Assembly (NCBI RefSeq): GCF_000313915.1
Contig: NZ_AMYT01000017.1
Coordinates: 244,479-308,478 of the forward strand
Length of the DNA: 64,000 bases
Source: Catellicoccus marimammalium M35/04/3
GTDB taxonomy: Bacteria > Bacillota > Bacilli > Lactobacillales > Catellicoccaceae
Reading direction: 5' to 3'
How positions within the stretch are numbered: position 1 is the first letter of the stretch; the number at the start of each line of letters is the position of its first letter. The position numbers and the translations under genes were made by a program. A model generated the notes under the pieces. It did no database searches, was not told where the DNA came from, and saw nothing but the letters and a program-made list of their open reading frames with translations. This document shows, piece by piece, positions 10,811-19,507 of the stretch.

Positions 10811-10850
10811 AAGAAAAGAAGCGATTTACAAATTGTAAATCGCCCTTCTC
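10811..10850 (-). terminator. Terminator after pgcA
   Basis: GCGATTTACAA (10821-10831) pairs with TTGTAAATCGC (10833-10843), followed on the minus strand by a pyrimidine-rich tail with several T. It separates pgcA from uppS. Confidence 0.75.
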
Positions 10851-12526
10851 TAGTCTTCTTGTATCTTTTGAATCCATTGTTGACAAACATATATTTGTTC
10901 TTGAGCTTCTTTTTCTGAAGAGCCACAAACTCCAATATAAAATTTAATTTTTGGCTCTGTGCCAGAAGGACGAACAAAAATTTTCGCTTGATTTTTCAAA
11001 GTAAATTGTAAAACATCTGCTTTTGGTAATCCAGTCTCATCTTTGAGATAATCAATACGTTGATGAATGAAACTTTCATTCTCTAAGTCCAGATAGCGTA
11101 ATTTTTGCATTAAAGCCTGGATTTCTGCCATACCTTTTTGACCAGGTAACGTTAAAGAAATTAGAGCTTCACGATAGTAACCATAGCGCTCATCTAATTC
11201 ATGTAAAACATCCACTAATGTTTTCCCTTGTTGCCAATAATAAGCAGCCATTTCTGTTAACACAAAACTTGCACTTACTCCATCTTTATCTCGTTCTAAT
11301 AAGCTCACTAAAAATCCATAAGATTCTTCATATCCCATAATGAAGGTTTGATCTTTTAGTCGTTGGTTCATTTGTTCGCCAATATATTTAAATCCTGTGA
11401 GCGTACGAACACTTTCCACACCAAAATCTTTTGCAATTACTTCACCTAAATCGCTAGTTACAATACTTGAAGCAATATATGGTTTTGGTTGTTTCTTCCA
11501 TTCTTCATTCGTAGAAAGTAAATAATAAATCACTAAAGCACCAATTTGATTTCCATTTAATGCTTGATATTCTCCTTTATTTGTCCGTACCATTACACCA
11601 ACACGATCACAATCTGGATCCGTGGCTAATAATAAAGAAATATCTTCTTTTCTTGCTACTTCTAAAGCTAAAGTAAATGCTTTAACATCTTCTGGATTCG
11701 GAAGTTCTACTGTAGAAAACTCTGGATCAGGCACTAACTGTTCTTCCACAGTATAGACTTTCTTCAAACCTAATCGAGATAATCCTTCTAATACTGGCTT
11801 CCTTCCTGTCCCGTGTAACGGAGTATACAATACTTTAAAATCATCTGATAATTCAGAAAAGACATCAGAATGATGCAATACGGCCAATTCATCGTTTAAA
11901 AAATCTTCGTCAATTGAAGTATCTAATAAATGGATATGCTCATCCTCTTCATCAGCTACTGAAATATCATAGCTTTGAATCGTTTGAATCTCCGCTACTA
12001 ATTGCTCGGCTAATTCAGGAACCATTTGACATCCTGTCTCATCATAAACTTTATATCCATTATATTGTGGTGGATTATGGCTCGCTGTAATGACCACTCC
12101 TCCTACTGTTTTTAAATAACGAACAGCATAACTCAATTCAGGAGTAGTTGTAATTTGTGAAAATAAATAAGCATTAATCTTATTAGCAGCTAAAGTACGA
12201 GCAACTTCCAAAGCAAATTCTTTAGAATAATGACGATTATCATAAGCAATTACAACTCCATGAGTATTTGCTTCATTTTTATAATTTTTTTGTAAAAACT
12301 GAGCATACCCTTGAGTAATTCTTCGAACAGTATAACAATTTAATCGATTAGGTCCTACTCCAACAATTCCTCTTGCTCCTGCTGTACCAAATTCTAGTGA
12401 TTTATAAAATGAATCTTGCAATTGTTCTGGAAAATCTTGTAATCGCTTTATTTCTTCTTTCGTTTCATCATCAATATAATCAGCCTCTAGCCAACGATTA
12501 TATTCTGTCATTATTTTCTCTTTCAT
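10850..12526 (-). CDS. pgcA: Phospho-sugar mutase (alpha-phosphoglucomutase)
   Basis: Interconverts glucose-6-P and glucose-1-P. The 558-residue length and domain order match the PgcA/PgmB2 alpha-D-phosphohexomutase group. The phosphoserine loop TASHNPPQYNG has its Ser near residue 149. The metal loop is ATDPDCDRVG, the sugar-binding GYEESYGF follows, and the phosphate-binding loop near the C-terminus is RPSGTEPKIKFY. GGAGTAAAAAG precedes the ATG. Directly upstream (10 bases) is galU, so the pair makes glucose-1-P and then UDP-glucose for glycolipid anchors and wall polymers. Confidence 0.93.
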   Translation of the reverse strand: MKEKIMTEYNRWLEADYIDDETKEEIKRLQDFPEQLQDSFYKSLEFGTAGARGIVGVGPNRLNCYTVRRITQGYAQFLQKNYKNEANTHGVVIAYDNRHYSKEFALEVARTLAANKINAYLFSQITTTPELSYAVRYLKTVGGVVITASHNPPQYNGYKVYDETGCQMVPELAEQLVAEIQTIQSYDISVADEEDEHIHLLDTSIDEDFLNDELAVLHHSDVFSELSDDFKVLYTPLHGTGRKPVLEGLSRLGLKKVYTVEEQLVPDPEFSTVELPNPEDVKAFTLALEVARKEDISLLLATDPDCDRVGVMVRTNKGEYQALNGNQIGALVIYYLLSTNEEWKKQPKPYIASSIVTSDLGEVIAKDFGVESVRTLTGFKYIGEQMNQRLKDQTFIMGYEESYGFLVSLLERDKDGVSASFVLTEMAAYYWQQGKTLVDVLHELDERYGYYREALISLTLPGQKGMAEIQALMQKLRYLDLENESFIHQRIDYLKDETGLPKADVLQFTLKNQAKIFVRPSGTEPKIKFYIGVCGSSEKEAQEQIYVCQQWIQKIQED

Positions 12527-12536
12527 CTTTTTACTC

Positions 12537-13418
12537 CTATTTTTTCTTTAATTGTTCCGCTAAAGTTAAAATGTATTCTCGTAATTGGTCTTTAATTTGT
12601 GGATGTTGTAAGCCAAAGGCAATATTTGTCATCATATAACCAAATTTATCTCCAGTATCAAAACGAATACCATTAAATTTATGGGCATATACTTTTTGAA
12701 CTTGATTTAAACGATTAATGGCATCCGTTAATTGGATTTCATTACCTGCTCCTCTTGATTGTGTTGCTAATAAATCAAAAATTTCTGGAGTTAATAAATA
12801 ACGTCCAATAATAGCTAAATTACTTGGGGCTTCTTCTGGATTTGGTTTTTCAACAAATCCTTGTACCTCATACATATCTTCTGTAATTTGTTTACTTGGA
12901 TCAATAACTCCATATTTATTAGTTTCTTCATGAGGTACTTCCATCACAGCTACAACTGAAGAACCTGTTTTTTCATAATCGTCCATCAATTGTTTTGTTA
13001 ATGGTACTTCATCTACCATCAAGTCATCTCCTAATAAAACAACAAACGGTTCATCTCCGACAAATGTCTTAGCTTGTAATACCGCATGACCTAATCCTTC
13101 TGGAGATTTTTGACGAATGTAATGTAGATTAATTTTTGTTGTTTTATCAACAACCTCTAGTAATTCCATTTTTCCTTTTGCTTTTAGGTTTTCTTCTAAT
13201 TCTAAATTGGAATCGAAATGATCCTCAATTGCACGTTTATGTTTTCCTGTAATAATTAAAATTTCTTCGATTCCTGATTCTAACGCTTCTTCTACAATTA
13301 GTTGGATGGTTGGGGTATCCACAATTGGCAACATTTCTTTTGGCATTGCCTTTGTTGCTGGTAAAAAACGTGTCCCAAGTCCTGCAGCAGGAATCACAGC
13401 TTTTCTTACTTTTTTCAT
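12537..13418 (-). CDS. galU: UTP-glucose-1-phosphate uridylyltransferase
   Basis: GalU forms UDP-glucose. The 293-residue protein has the nucleotidyltransferase signature [20 protein letters not shown] at residues 13-32, the metal-binding LLGDDLM, and [31 protein letters not shown] precedes the ATG. It forms a unit with pgcA and lies beside the teichoic acid genes, so UDP-glucose for lipoteichoic acid glycolipid anchor or polymer glucosylation is the likely use. Confidence 0.95.
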   Translation of the reverse strand: MKKVRKAVIPAAGLGTRFLPATKAMPKEMLPIVDTPTIQLIVEEALESGIEEILIITGKHKRAIEDHFDSNLELEENLKAKGKMELLEVVDKTTKINLHYIRQKSPEGLGHAVLQAKTFVGDEPFVVLLGDDLMVDEVPLTKQLMDDYEKTGSSVVAVMEVPHEETNKYGVIDPSKQITEDMYEVQGFVEKPNPEEAPSNLAIIGRYLLTPEIFDLLATQSRGAGNEIQLTDAINRLNQVQKVYAHKFNGIRFDTGDKFGYMMTNIAFGLQHPQIKDQLREYILTLAEQLKKK

Positions 13419-13517
13419 AAAATCATCCTTTATTTTTAATTTATTAAAATAAAATAAGTTACATGTGACTTTATTATATCACACATAACTTATCTTTCCG
13501 AATCTCTTTTTAATTAG

Positions 13518-13976
13518 TTATCTATTTAAGTGTTCTTTTTCTTTCATCAACATTTCAATCATTTCGTTTTGTTTTTGTAATGTTTCTTGAATGTCTTTTA
13601 ATGTTGATTCAGTAAGAGTCAACTCTTTTTCTTCTTCTGTATCTTCAGTTTCAATTGGTAATAAATTCTTCGCTTTTGTAATCGTCTTCAATAAAAGGAA
13701 AACCACTAATGCTGTAATTAAGAATGTAATCACCGCAGAAAGAATGTTACCAAAGTTTAATTGTACGCCTAAAATATGTAAATTTAATCCACTAAATTCT
13801 GCATTTTTACTTCCTGTTAAAAATTTAATTGCTAATCCTACTAATGGTGTAATAAATCCGCTAACAATATTATTAACAATAGAAGTGAATGCACCCCCAA
13901 CAACAACCCCAATCGCCATATCAATGACGTTACCTTGCATTAAGAACTCTTTAAATTCTTTAATCATATTTTTCAT
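13518..13976 (-). CDS. mscL: Large-conductance mechanosensitive channel
   Basis: MscL forms a pentameric pore opened by membrane tension. The N-terminal amphipathic helix and first membrane helix are typical: FKEFLMQGNVIDMAIGVVVG then AFTSIVNNIV. A second membrane helix lies at about 78-100, and a charged C-terminal helix follows (MIEMLMKEKE). The ATG at 13976 is chosen because GGAG lies 7 bases upstream, giving 152 residues; two further in-frame ATGs upstream (13982 and 13994) have poorer spacing. The C-terminal region is somewhat longer and more acidic than in E. coli. Confidence 0.93.
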   Translation of the reverse strand: MKNMIKEFKEFLMQGNVIDMAIGVVVGGAFTSIVNNIVSGFITPLVGLAIKFLTGSKNAEFSGLNLHILGVQLNFGNILSAVITFLITALVVFLLLKTITKAKNLLPIETEDTEEEKELTLTESTLKDIQETLQKQNEMIEMLMKEKEHLNR

Positions 13977-14000
13977 ATCCATTCTCCATTCCAAGAGACA

Positions 14001-14035
14001 AGGTAAAGGATTTCACTACGTGAAACCCTTTACCT
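14001..14035. terminator. Long hairpin between tagD and mscL
   Basis: Arms of 16 bp with one mismatch (14001-14016 and 14020-14035) enclose TAC. A T run follows only on the plus strand, where no gene ends; on the minus strand, where tagD ends, only TTGTCT follows. It may be a weak tagD terminator or an mscL leader hairpin. Confidence 0.55.
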
Positions 14036-14045
14036 CATATCTTTT

Positions 14046-14438
14046 TTATTTTTTTAAATTTAAATCATTTTTGATTTGTGTTGTAGAAATTCCTTCTGTA
14101 CGAGGTAAGTATACCACTTCACAGTAATCTTTCAAGAAATCAAACTGACCTTTCCAGTCATCTCCCATAACAAAAACGTCAATGTCATTTTCTTGTACAT
14201 CTTTAATTTTTTGATCCCAATCGGTTTCTGGGATTACTGCATCTACGTAACGGATAGATTCTAAAATATACTTACGTTTTTCATAAGAATGATACGCTTC
14301 TTTATGTTTACGTTGGTTAAATTCATCTGTAGATAAAGCAACAGTTAAATGATCTCCTAATTCTTTGGCACGTTCTAATAAACGAACATGGCCCCAATGC
14401 AATAAATCATATGTTCCGTAAGTTAATACTTTTTTCAT
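14046..14438 (-). CDS. tagD: Glycerol-3-phosphate cytidylyltransferase
   Basis: TagD makes CDP-glycerol, the donor for glycerol-phosphate teichoic acid. At 130 residues it matches the family. The HxGH motif is at residues 14-17 (HWGH) after GTYDLL, and the nucleotide-binding RTEGISTT lies near residue 113. GAGGAGAAAATT precedes the ATG. It sits downstream of mnaA and the tag genes on the same strand. The product is used by the two CDP-glycerol glycerophosphotransferases encoded in the same block. Confidence 0.96.
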   Translation of the reverse strand: MKKVLTYGTYDLLHWGHVRLLERAKELGDHLTVALSTDEFNQRKHKEAYHSYEKRKYILESIRYVDAVIPETDWDQKIKDVQENDIDVFVMGDDWKGQFDFLKDYCEVVYLPRTEGISTTQIKNDLNLKK

Positions 14439-14481
14439 AATTTTCTCCTCTATATTTATGATTCAATTTTCAGTTTGTTAT

Positions 14482-15588
14482 TTACTTTTTGAAAAATTCA
14501 GATAAAATTTGAGCAATTTGCTGACATGCAGTACCATCTCCATAAGGATTAGCTGCTTTGCTCATTGTATCATAAGTTTTTTTATCTGTTAACAAGTTCT
14601 TAAAGTTCTCATAGATAGTCTCTTCATTTGTTCCCACCAAGCGTAAAGTTCCTGCTTTAATTCCTTCTGGACGCTCGGTTGTATCTCGCATTACTAATAC
14701 AGGAACTCCTAGCGATGGAGCTTCTTCTTGAATTCCGCCACTATCCGTTAGTATTAAATAACTACGAGCTAATAAATTGTGAAAATCCACTACCTCCATT
14801 GGTTCTACCAAACGAATTCTTTCATCATCACCAAATACTTCTTTCGCTACTTTTCTTACTTTTGGATTTAAATGAATCGGGTAAATTGCTCGACAATCTG
14901 GGAATTCATCAATAATTTTTTTGATGGCTTGGAACATATGACGCATAGGTTCTCCTAAATTCTCTCGACGGTGAGCAGTAATCATAATCAATTTATGATC
15001 TCCTACCCAATCTAACAATTCATGTTGGTAAGATTCTTGAACGGTAGTGTTTAGCGCATCAATAGCTGTATTTCCTGTTACAAAAATAGTTGCTGGATCT
15101 TTTCCTTCTCGGATTAAATTTTCTTTTGCCATTTCTGTAGGTGCAAAATGTAAATTGGCAATCAAGCCTACTGCTTCTCGATTAAATTCTTCTGGGAATG
15201 GAGAAGATAAATCATAAGTTCGTAGTCCAGCTTCTACATGCCCAACAGGAATTTGTAGATAAAAACAAGCAAGACCTGTCGCAAAAGTTGTGGTTGTATC
15301 CCCATGAACTAAAACAATATCTGGATGTTCTTGTTCTAGTACTGGTTTAATTTGATTGAGAATTCCTGTTGTCACATCAAATAAAGTTTGATTTTCTTTC
15401 ATCAAATGTAAATCATAATCTGGTTGAATATCAAAAACGGTAAGTACTTGTTGTAACATTTCTTTATGTTGTCCAGTCACACATACTTTCACTTCAAATT
15501 CATCAGAATGTTCCTTCAAAGTTTTTACTAAAGGACACATCTTAATTGCTTCTGGTCGTGTCCCAAAAACTAACATTACTTTCTTCAT
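14482..15588 (-). CDS. mnaA: UDP-N-acetylglucosamine 2-epimerase (non-hydrolysing)
   Basis: Converts UDP-GlcNAc to UDP-ManNAc, the donor for TagA. The 368-residue protein shows FGTRPEAIKM at the N-terminus, GHVEAGLRT in the middle, ITAHRRENLG, and the C-terminal nucleotide-binding TDSGGIQEEAPSLG. AGAGGTATAAGTAGT precedes the ATG. Placement between tagD and the tag transferases supports a role in building the ManNAc-GlcNAc linkage unit. Confidence 0.95.
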   Translation of the reverse strand: MKKVMLVFGTRPEAIKMCPLVKTLKEHSDEFEVKVCVTGQHKEMLQQVLTVFDIQPDYDLHLMKENQTLFDVTTGILNQIKPVLEQEHPDIVLVHGDTTTTFATGLACFYLQIPVGHVEAGLRTYDLSSPFPEEFNREAVGLIANLHFAPTEMAKENLIREGKDPATIFVTGNTAIDALNTTVQESYQHELLDWVGDHKLIMITAHRRENLGEPMRHMFQAIKKIIDEFPDCRAIYPIHLNPKVRKVAKEVFGDDERIRLVEPMEVVDFHNLLARSYLILTDSGGIQEEAPSLGVPVLVMRDTTERPEGIKAGTLRLVGTNEETIYENFKNLLTDKKTYDTMSKAANPYGDGTACQQIAQILSEFFKK

Positions 15589-15604
15589 ACTACTTATACC
15601 TCTT

Positions 15605-16780
15605 TTATTTTTCTATATGATTGATTATAACATTGATTACTTGTTTTGCAGCAGTCCCTTTTTCATAGTTGGCATAACAAGCTAAGAAATTTTGATATCT
15701 TGTCAAATCCATAGAACCCTCTTTTTTCAATTGCTCCCAGAGACTCTTTTCATCGTGAACAATCACTCCTGGTAACTCTTTTTTAGGTGAGAAATACATT
15801 CCGCGAGTTGAATGTTCATATTCCTCTTGGTCGTACATATAGTAAATCTGTGGTCTTTCTAATAACGCGTAATCAAAAAGACAACTCGAATAATCTGTAA
15901 TTAAAAGATCACTAATCGCCAATAGCTCACTCATCTCTTCATAGGAAGAAACATCTCGAACACTAGAAAAAGCATGAAAATCTTCTGTTGGCGTAACTAG
16001 ATAATGTAGCCGAATCAAAAGAATGTATTTTTCTCCAAATTCTTTTTCCCATTCTTCTAGAGAAAAAGGTACTTTAAATTGGTAATTTCCTTTTTCATCA
16101 CTACAATGATCTCGCCAAGTTGGAGCATACAACACAATTTTTTTATCTAATGAAAGATGCAAAGCTTTTTTTATTGCTTCTACTTTTTGTAAAGCCCAAT
16201 CTTTTTTTTCTTTTAATGCCACTAAAAAGTCATTTCTTGGATATCCACTTGGTAATATTTGTTCTTGTTTTAAAGAAAAGGCAGAAGATAATTTCTCCGT
16301 AGTATACGTACTAGGAGACAAAACGATATCCCAATCTTTTGTATCCTGTAAAATTGAAGTCCGATAGTCATCTGTAGTAATATTTGGCATCGTTACTTCT
16401 GGAATATCTAAGCCAATCTTTTTTAGAGGAGTCCCATGCCAAGTTTGGATGTATAGAGTAAAAGGTGATTTTTTCAACCAATATTTTGTTCGATTATTAA
16501 TCACCCAAACTTTTGCTTGTGCTAAAGCTTGGAACCATTCTTTAGAAAAGCGATAAACAAAAGGTACACCTGCCTCTATAAAAGGTTGCTCAAATCCTTT
16601 TTTTACTCCCCAAATACAAGGAAGATCTGGATATTCCTTGTTTAATTCTTCATAGATAGCACGCGGATTATCACTATAATGCTTCCCATGAAAGCTTTCA
16701 AAATAGATAAAATTTTGTGGCCCTTTTTTACGGTAAAATGCTAAAATCCATTGGCTACATTGTTGAATCATTTTTTTCAT
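15605..16780 (-). CDS. CDP-glycerol glycerophosphotransferase (TarF/TagF-like)
   Basis: Transfers glycerol-phosphate from CDP-glycerol to the growing teichoic acid on the inner membrane face. The protein is 391 residues with the family motifs TWHGTPLKKIG (catalytic His region), LYAPTWRD and LITDYSSCLFDYALL. Length resembles S. aureus TarF (about 389) rather than the 746-residue B. subtilis TagF polymerase. AAGGAGCGAAATT before the ATG at 16780 decides the start against an upstream in-frame alternative that would overlap the tagG terminator. Whether it adds one unit or polymerises cannot be told from the sequence. Confidence 0.85.
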   Translation of the reverse strand: MKKMIQQCSQWILAFYRKKGPQNFIYFESFHGKHYSDNPRAIYEELNKEYPDLPCIWGVKKGFEQPFIEAGVPFVYRFSKEWFQALAQAKVWVINNRTKYWLKKSPFTLYIQTWHGTPLKKIGLDIPEVTMPNITTDDYRTSILQDTKDWDIVLSPSTYTTEKLSSAFSLKQEQILPSGYPRNDFLVALKEKKDWALQKVEAIKKALHLSLDKKIVLYAPTWRDHCSDEKGNYQFKVPFSLEEWEKEFGEKYILLIRLHYLVTPTEDFHAFSSVRDVSSYEEMSELLAISDLLITDYSSCLFDYALLERPQIYYMYDQEEYEHSTRGMYFSPKKELPGVIVHDEKSLWEQLKKEGSMDLTRYQNFLACYANYEKGTAAKQVINVIINHIEK

Positions 16781-16811
16781 AATTTCGCTCCTTATCTTTT
16801 TTATTATAACA

Positions 16812-16849
16812 AAAAAGTGGCTCCCCAAAAGGAGAACCACTATTTTTTA
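16812..16849 (-). terminator. Terminator after tagG
   Basis: AGTGG plus CTCC pairs with GGAG plus CCACT across a small bulge, followed by a T run on the minus strand. It lies inside the teichoic acid block, so the downstream glycerophosphotransferase is reached by readthrough or has its own promoter; a TATAAT follows the T run. Confidence 0.75.
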
Positions 16850-17653
16850 AATAAAATCAATAAATCGATTACGGAATTTCATATGTAAGTGACAGCCGAT
16901 AATTAAAACTAACAAAACAAAACTCCAAAAATAAATCATCATAATAGGATCATCAAAGAACCATTTTTTATAAACAAAAGTTTCTCTAAACCCTTTAATT
17001 ACATAATTAAAGGGATTTAAAGAGAAAATTTTTCTTAACAATGGTGGATAATTTTTATCATTAATATTTAGAATAACTCCACTTATATAAAATAAAATTC
17101 GATTTACAGACTGTAATGCAACATGATAATCTCTTATAATTACAGAGATTGTAGAATTTAAAATTCCTAATGAAAAAATAAGTGCAAACATGCATAGTAC
17201 ATAATAAAAATATTGTAACCAATATAGCGAAATTGGAGTATGATAACAAAATAACATAATCAATACAATAACCATCATCGCAAAATAAGAGGTTAAATTA
17301 CTCACCATATTAATTGTAGGCAAAATACTAACCGGAAATTTCATTTTAGATATTGTTCCTATCTTAGAAAAGATACTACGTGACATTCCCGTAAAACACT
17401 GAGACATAAAAAACCAAGGTACAATTCCGATTAACATCCATAAAATATATGGAACTCCTCCTATTCCATGACGTTGTAATCCTAAGCCAAAAATAATGAA
17501 ATAAATTCCAACTTGAATTGCAGGATTTAAATATTGCCATAATAAGCCTAAATAATGACTCTGATAATTTGCTTTATCCTCATAACGAGCAATACGAGCA
17601 ATCATTCCCAAATGGGTAATATTCTCTTTTAAGACACTAATTACATCTTTCAA
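16847..17653 (-). CDS. tagG: Teichoic acid ABC exporter, permease
   Basis: The membrane half of the exporter that flips finished wall teichoic acid across the membrane. It is an ABC-2 type permease with six predicted helices and conserved YLGLLWQYLNPAIQVGIYF near residue 35. The start is read as TTG at 17653, where GAAAGGACGAAGTAAA is well spaced, giving 268 residues like TagG; the first base of the TTG lies beside the tagA stop so that TTG and TGA overlap (TTGA). Longer in-frame starts would lie deep inside tagA. It works with tagH, which lies two genes upstream. Confidence 0.9.
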   Translation of the reverse strand: MKDVISVLKENITHLGMIARIARYEDKANYQSHYLGLLWQYLNPAIQVGIYFIIFGLGLQRHGIGGVPYILWMLIGIVPWFFMSQCFTGMSRSIFSKIGTISKMKFPVSILPTINMVSNLTSYFAMMVIVLIMLFCYHTPISLYWLQYFYYVLCMFALIFSLGILNSTISVIIRDYHVALQSVNRILFYISGVILNINDKNYPPLLRKIFSLNPFNYVIKGFRETFVYKKWFFDDPIMMIYFWSFVLLVLIIGCHLHMKFRNRFIDFI

Positions 17654-18393
17654 TTTACTTCGTCCTTTCTTTTTAATTTTTGACGATAAATTTTTCCAAG
17701 AAAAATAGGGACTTGAACAATTCTCATCCATTTTCCTTTTTGTGTTAATGATCGATATAACCACTCACAATGAATTTTTTGAATCCATTCTGGAGCACGA
17801 GAAACAAAGCCACTAATCACATCAAAACTACCACCTACATCTTCAATAATCATTGAACCCAATTGAGCACAGTTTCTTTCAATCCACTCTTCTTGTTTAG
17901 GAAATCCTAATGCAACAAAAAGAAAATCTGGCTGCGTTTCTTGAATTTTTTGCACTAGTTCTTCTTCAGAAAGACTGCCGTAACCATCCACTGCTCCGAC
18001 AACAGAAAGAAAAGGATATTCTCGCTCAATTTCTTTTTTAGCCGCAAGTACTACGTCTGGCTTTGCTCCATAGAGGAAAATTTTCTTTTTCTCTTCATTT
18101 GCCAAAGAAAGCAATTTTACCATGACATCATATCCTGTCACTCGTTCGATAATTTTCCCTCCTAAAATACGTGACGCTTTTACAATTCCAATTCCATCTG
18201 GAATACGAATTTGTGCTTCTTCAATATATTTTTTGGCTTTTGGGTGATTTTGGCATTCTAAACTAATTTGTGGATTGACACTTGTAATTCTTAACTGCTC
18301 TTTTTTTTGTAATGCAAGTTTTGCTTTTTGAATCACTTCTGCTTCTGTAATAACATCAACAGGGACACCTAAAAAGGATTCGATTTGTTTCAT
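17650..18393 (-). CDS. tagA: N-acetylmannosaminyltransferase (WecG/TagA/CpsF family)
   Basis: Adds ManNAc to undecaprenyl-PP-GlcNAc, the first committed step of wall teichoic acid synthesis. The family motifs are present: ISLECQNHPKA, IPDGIGIVKASRILG with the proposed catalytic Asp, and the C-terminal VGGSFDVISGFVSRAP followed by WLYRSL. The ATG at 18393 forms an ATGA overlap with the stop of the upstream gene and gives 247 residues; an in-frame ATG at 18408 is also possible. UDP-ManNAc would come from mnaA in the same block. Confidence 0.92.
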   Translation of the reverse strand: MKQIESFLGVPVDVITEAEVIQKAKLALQKKEQLRITSVNPQISLECQNHPKAKKYIEEAQIRIPDGIGIVKASRILGGKIIERVTGYDVMVKLLSLANEEKKKIFLYGAKPDVVLAAKKEIEREYPFLSVVGAVDGYGSLSEEELVQKIQETQPDFLFVALGFPKQEEWIERNCAQLGSMIIEDVGGSFDVISGFVSRAPEWIQKIHCEWLYRSLTQKGKWMRIVQVPIFLGKIYRQKLKRKDEVN

Positions 18394-19493
18394 TGTTCTT
18401 TCATCCATTCTGTAATTTGTTGTACGGTAGTTCCTTGATTATATTCGTTCCATTGTTCATTAAATCTCTCATAAGAAATCTCAACCCTCTGTTGAATTGC
18501 GGAACATAACTCACCTTTTGTTTTTACAATCACTCCTGGCCAATCTGTCATCAATGGTTGAATGCCTGAAGCTTTCTGATATTCTTCTTGGTCATATTGA
18601 TAAAAGATCATTGTTCCTTTTTTATGCAATAAACTATATTCAAAAGGAATGGACGAATAATCCGTAATTAAAATATCTGTTCTTAACCATAGTGCTTCAT
18701 TACTAATTGCGATTTCTGTAGAAGAAAAGCGACTATGTGGATGATACCGCTCAATTAAAATTACGTCTTCAAGGGTTCGAATTTTCTCTCTTGGGAATTG
18801 ATCTTGTTCTTCATATTCCCGATAAGTAGGTGCATATAAAATCACCGTTTTCCCTTGCCATCCTGGATAAATATTTTCCACTTCTTCTTCCCATTTTTGT
18901 CGATTTTCTTTTTTAAAATATGCATCCGTCCGAACAAAACCAAAAGGTAAAATTTGTTCCTCTTTCGCACCATAAGAGTGCATAAAAACTTCACCCATTC
19001 GTTTAGAACCAACAATATAATGCGTAAAATGAGCATATACTTCCTCAAAGCGTTGTTGATCTACTAAACTGCGTTTTTCATTTTGAGGATTTTCACGTCC
19101 AAATTGTTTAATTGCCCCGTCCGCATGCCACAATTGAATAATCTTTTGCTCTTTTTGGAAAGGAAAAGCAGCTAGAAAAGCAAAATAATTATCCGCAAAG
19201 ATATATTTTTGTTTAGCAATAAAAGGCAAAACCTCTCTAAAAAAAACAAAAGAAGGTTCTAAAGAAAGAAGACGAACATTTTTTTCTTCTTTGAACTTTT
19301 GATACTCTTCTTTTACTTTTTTATTGCAAGCAATTACGATGGGCATATTAGGATGTAATGCTATCCATTCTTCTAGCCAACCATTATTATTTTTAGGAAA
19401 AGAACAAAGAAAAACAGTACCTTCTTCTAACGTTTCATTTTTGATCCAATGTCTACATAAAGACATATACCATTTTTTTAACTGTGCTTTCAT
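18390..19493 (-). CDS. CDP-glycerol glycerophosphotransferase (TagB/TarB-like primase)
   Basis: Likely primase that adds the first glycerol-phosphate to the ManNAc-GlcNAc lipid. The 367-residue length equals that of S. aureus TarB. Motifs are LWHADGAIKQFG, LYAPTYREYEEQDQF and ITDYSSIPFEYSLL, with the catalytic His in LWHADG. AAGAGGATAATATATC precedes the ATG. The stop overlaps the tagA start by ATGA, so the two are translationally coupled. Assignment as primase rather than polymerase rests on length and on adjacency to tagA. Confidence 0.82.
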   Translation of the reverse strand: MKAQLKKWYMSLCRHWIKNETLEEGTVFLCSFPKNNNGWLEEWIALHPNMPIVIACNKKVKEEYQKFKEEKNVRLLSLEPSFVFFREVLPFIAKQKYIFADNYFAFLAAFPFQKEQKIIQLWHADGAIKQFGRENPQNEKRSLVDQQRFEEVYAHFTHYIVGSKRMGEVFMHSYGAKEEQILPFGFVRTDAYFKKENRQKWEEEVENIYPGWQGKTVILYAPTYREYEEQDQFPREKIRTLEDVILIERYHPHSRFSSTEIAISNEALWLRTDILITDYSSIPFEYSLLHKKGTMIFYQYDQEEYQKASGIQPLMTDWPGVIVKTKGELCSAIQQRVEISYERFNEQWNEYNQGTTVQQITEWMKEQ

Positions 19494-19507
19494 GATATAT
19501 TATCCTC

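Noticed and set aside
10425..10838. Frame of 137 codons opposite uppS
   Set aside because: Antisense to a clear uppS gene with conserved motifs; no start signal.
13591..14127. Frame of 178 codons opposite mscL and tagD
   Set aside because: Covers two well-supported genes and a hairpin on the other strand.
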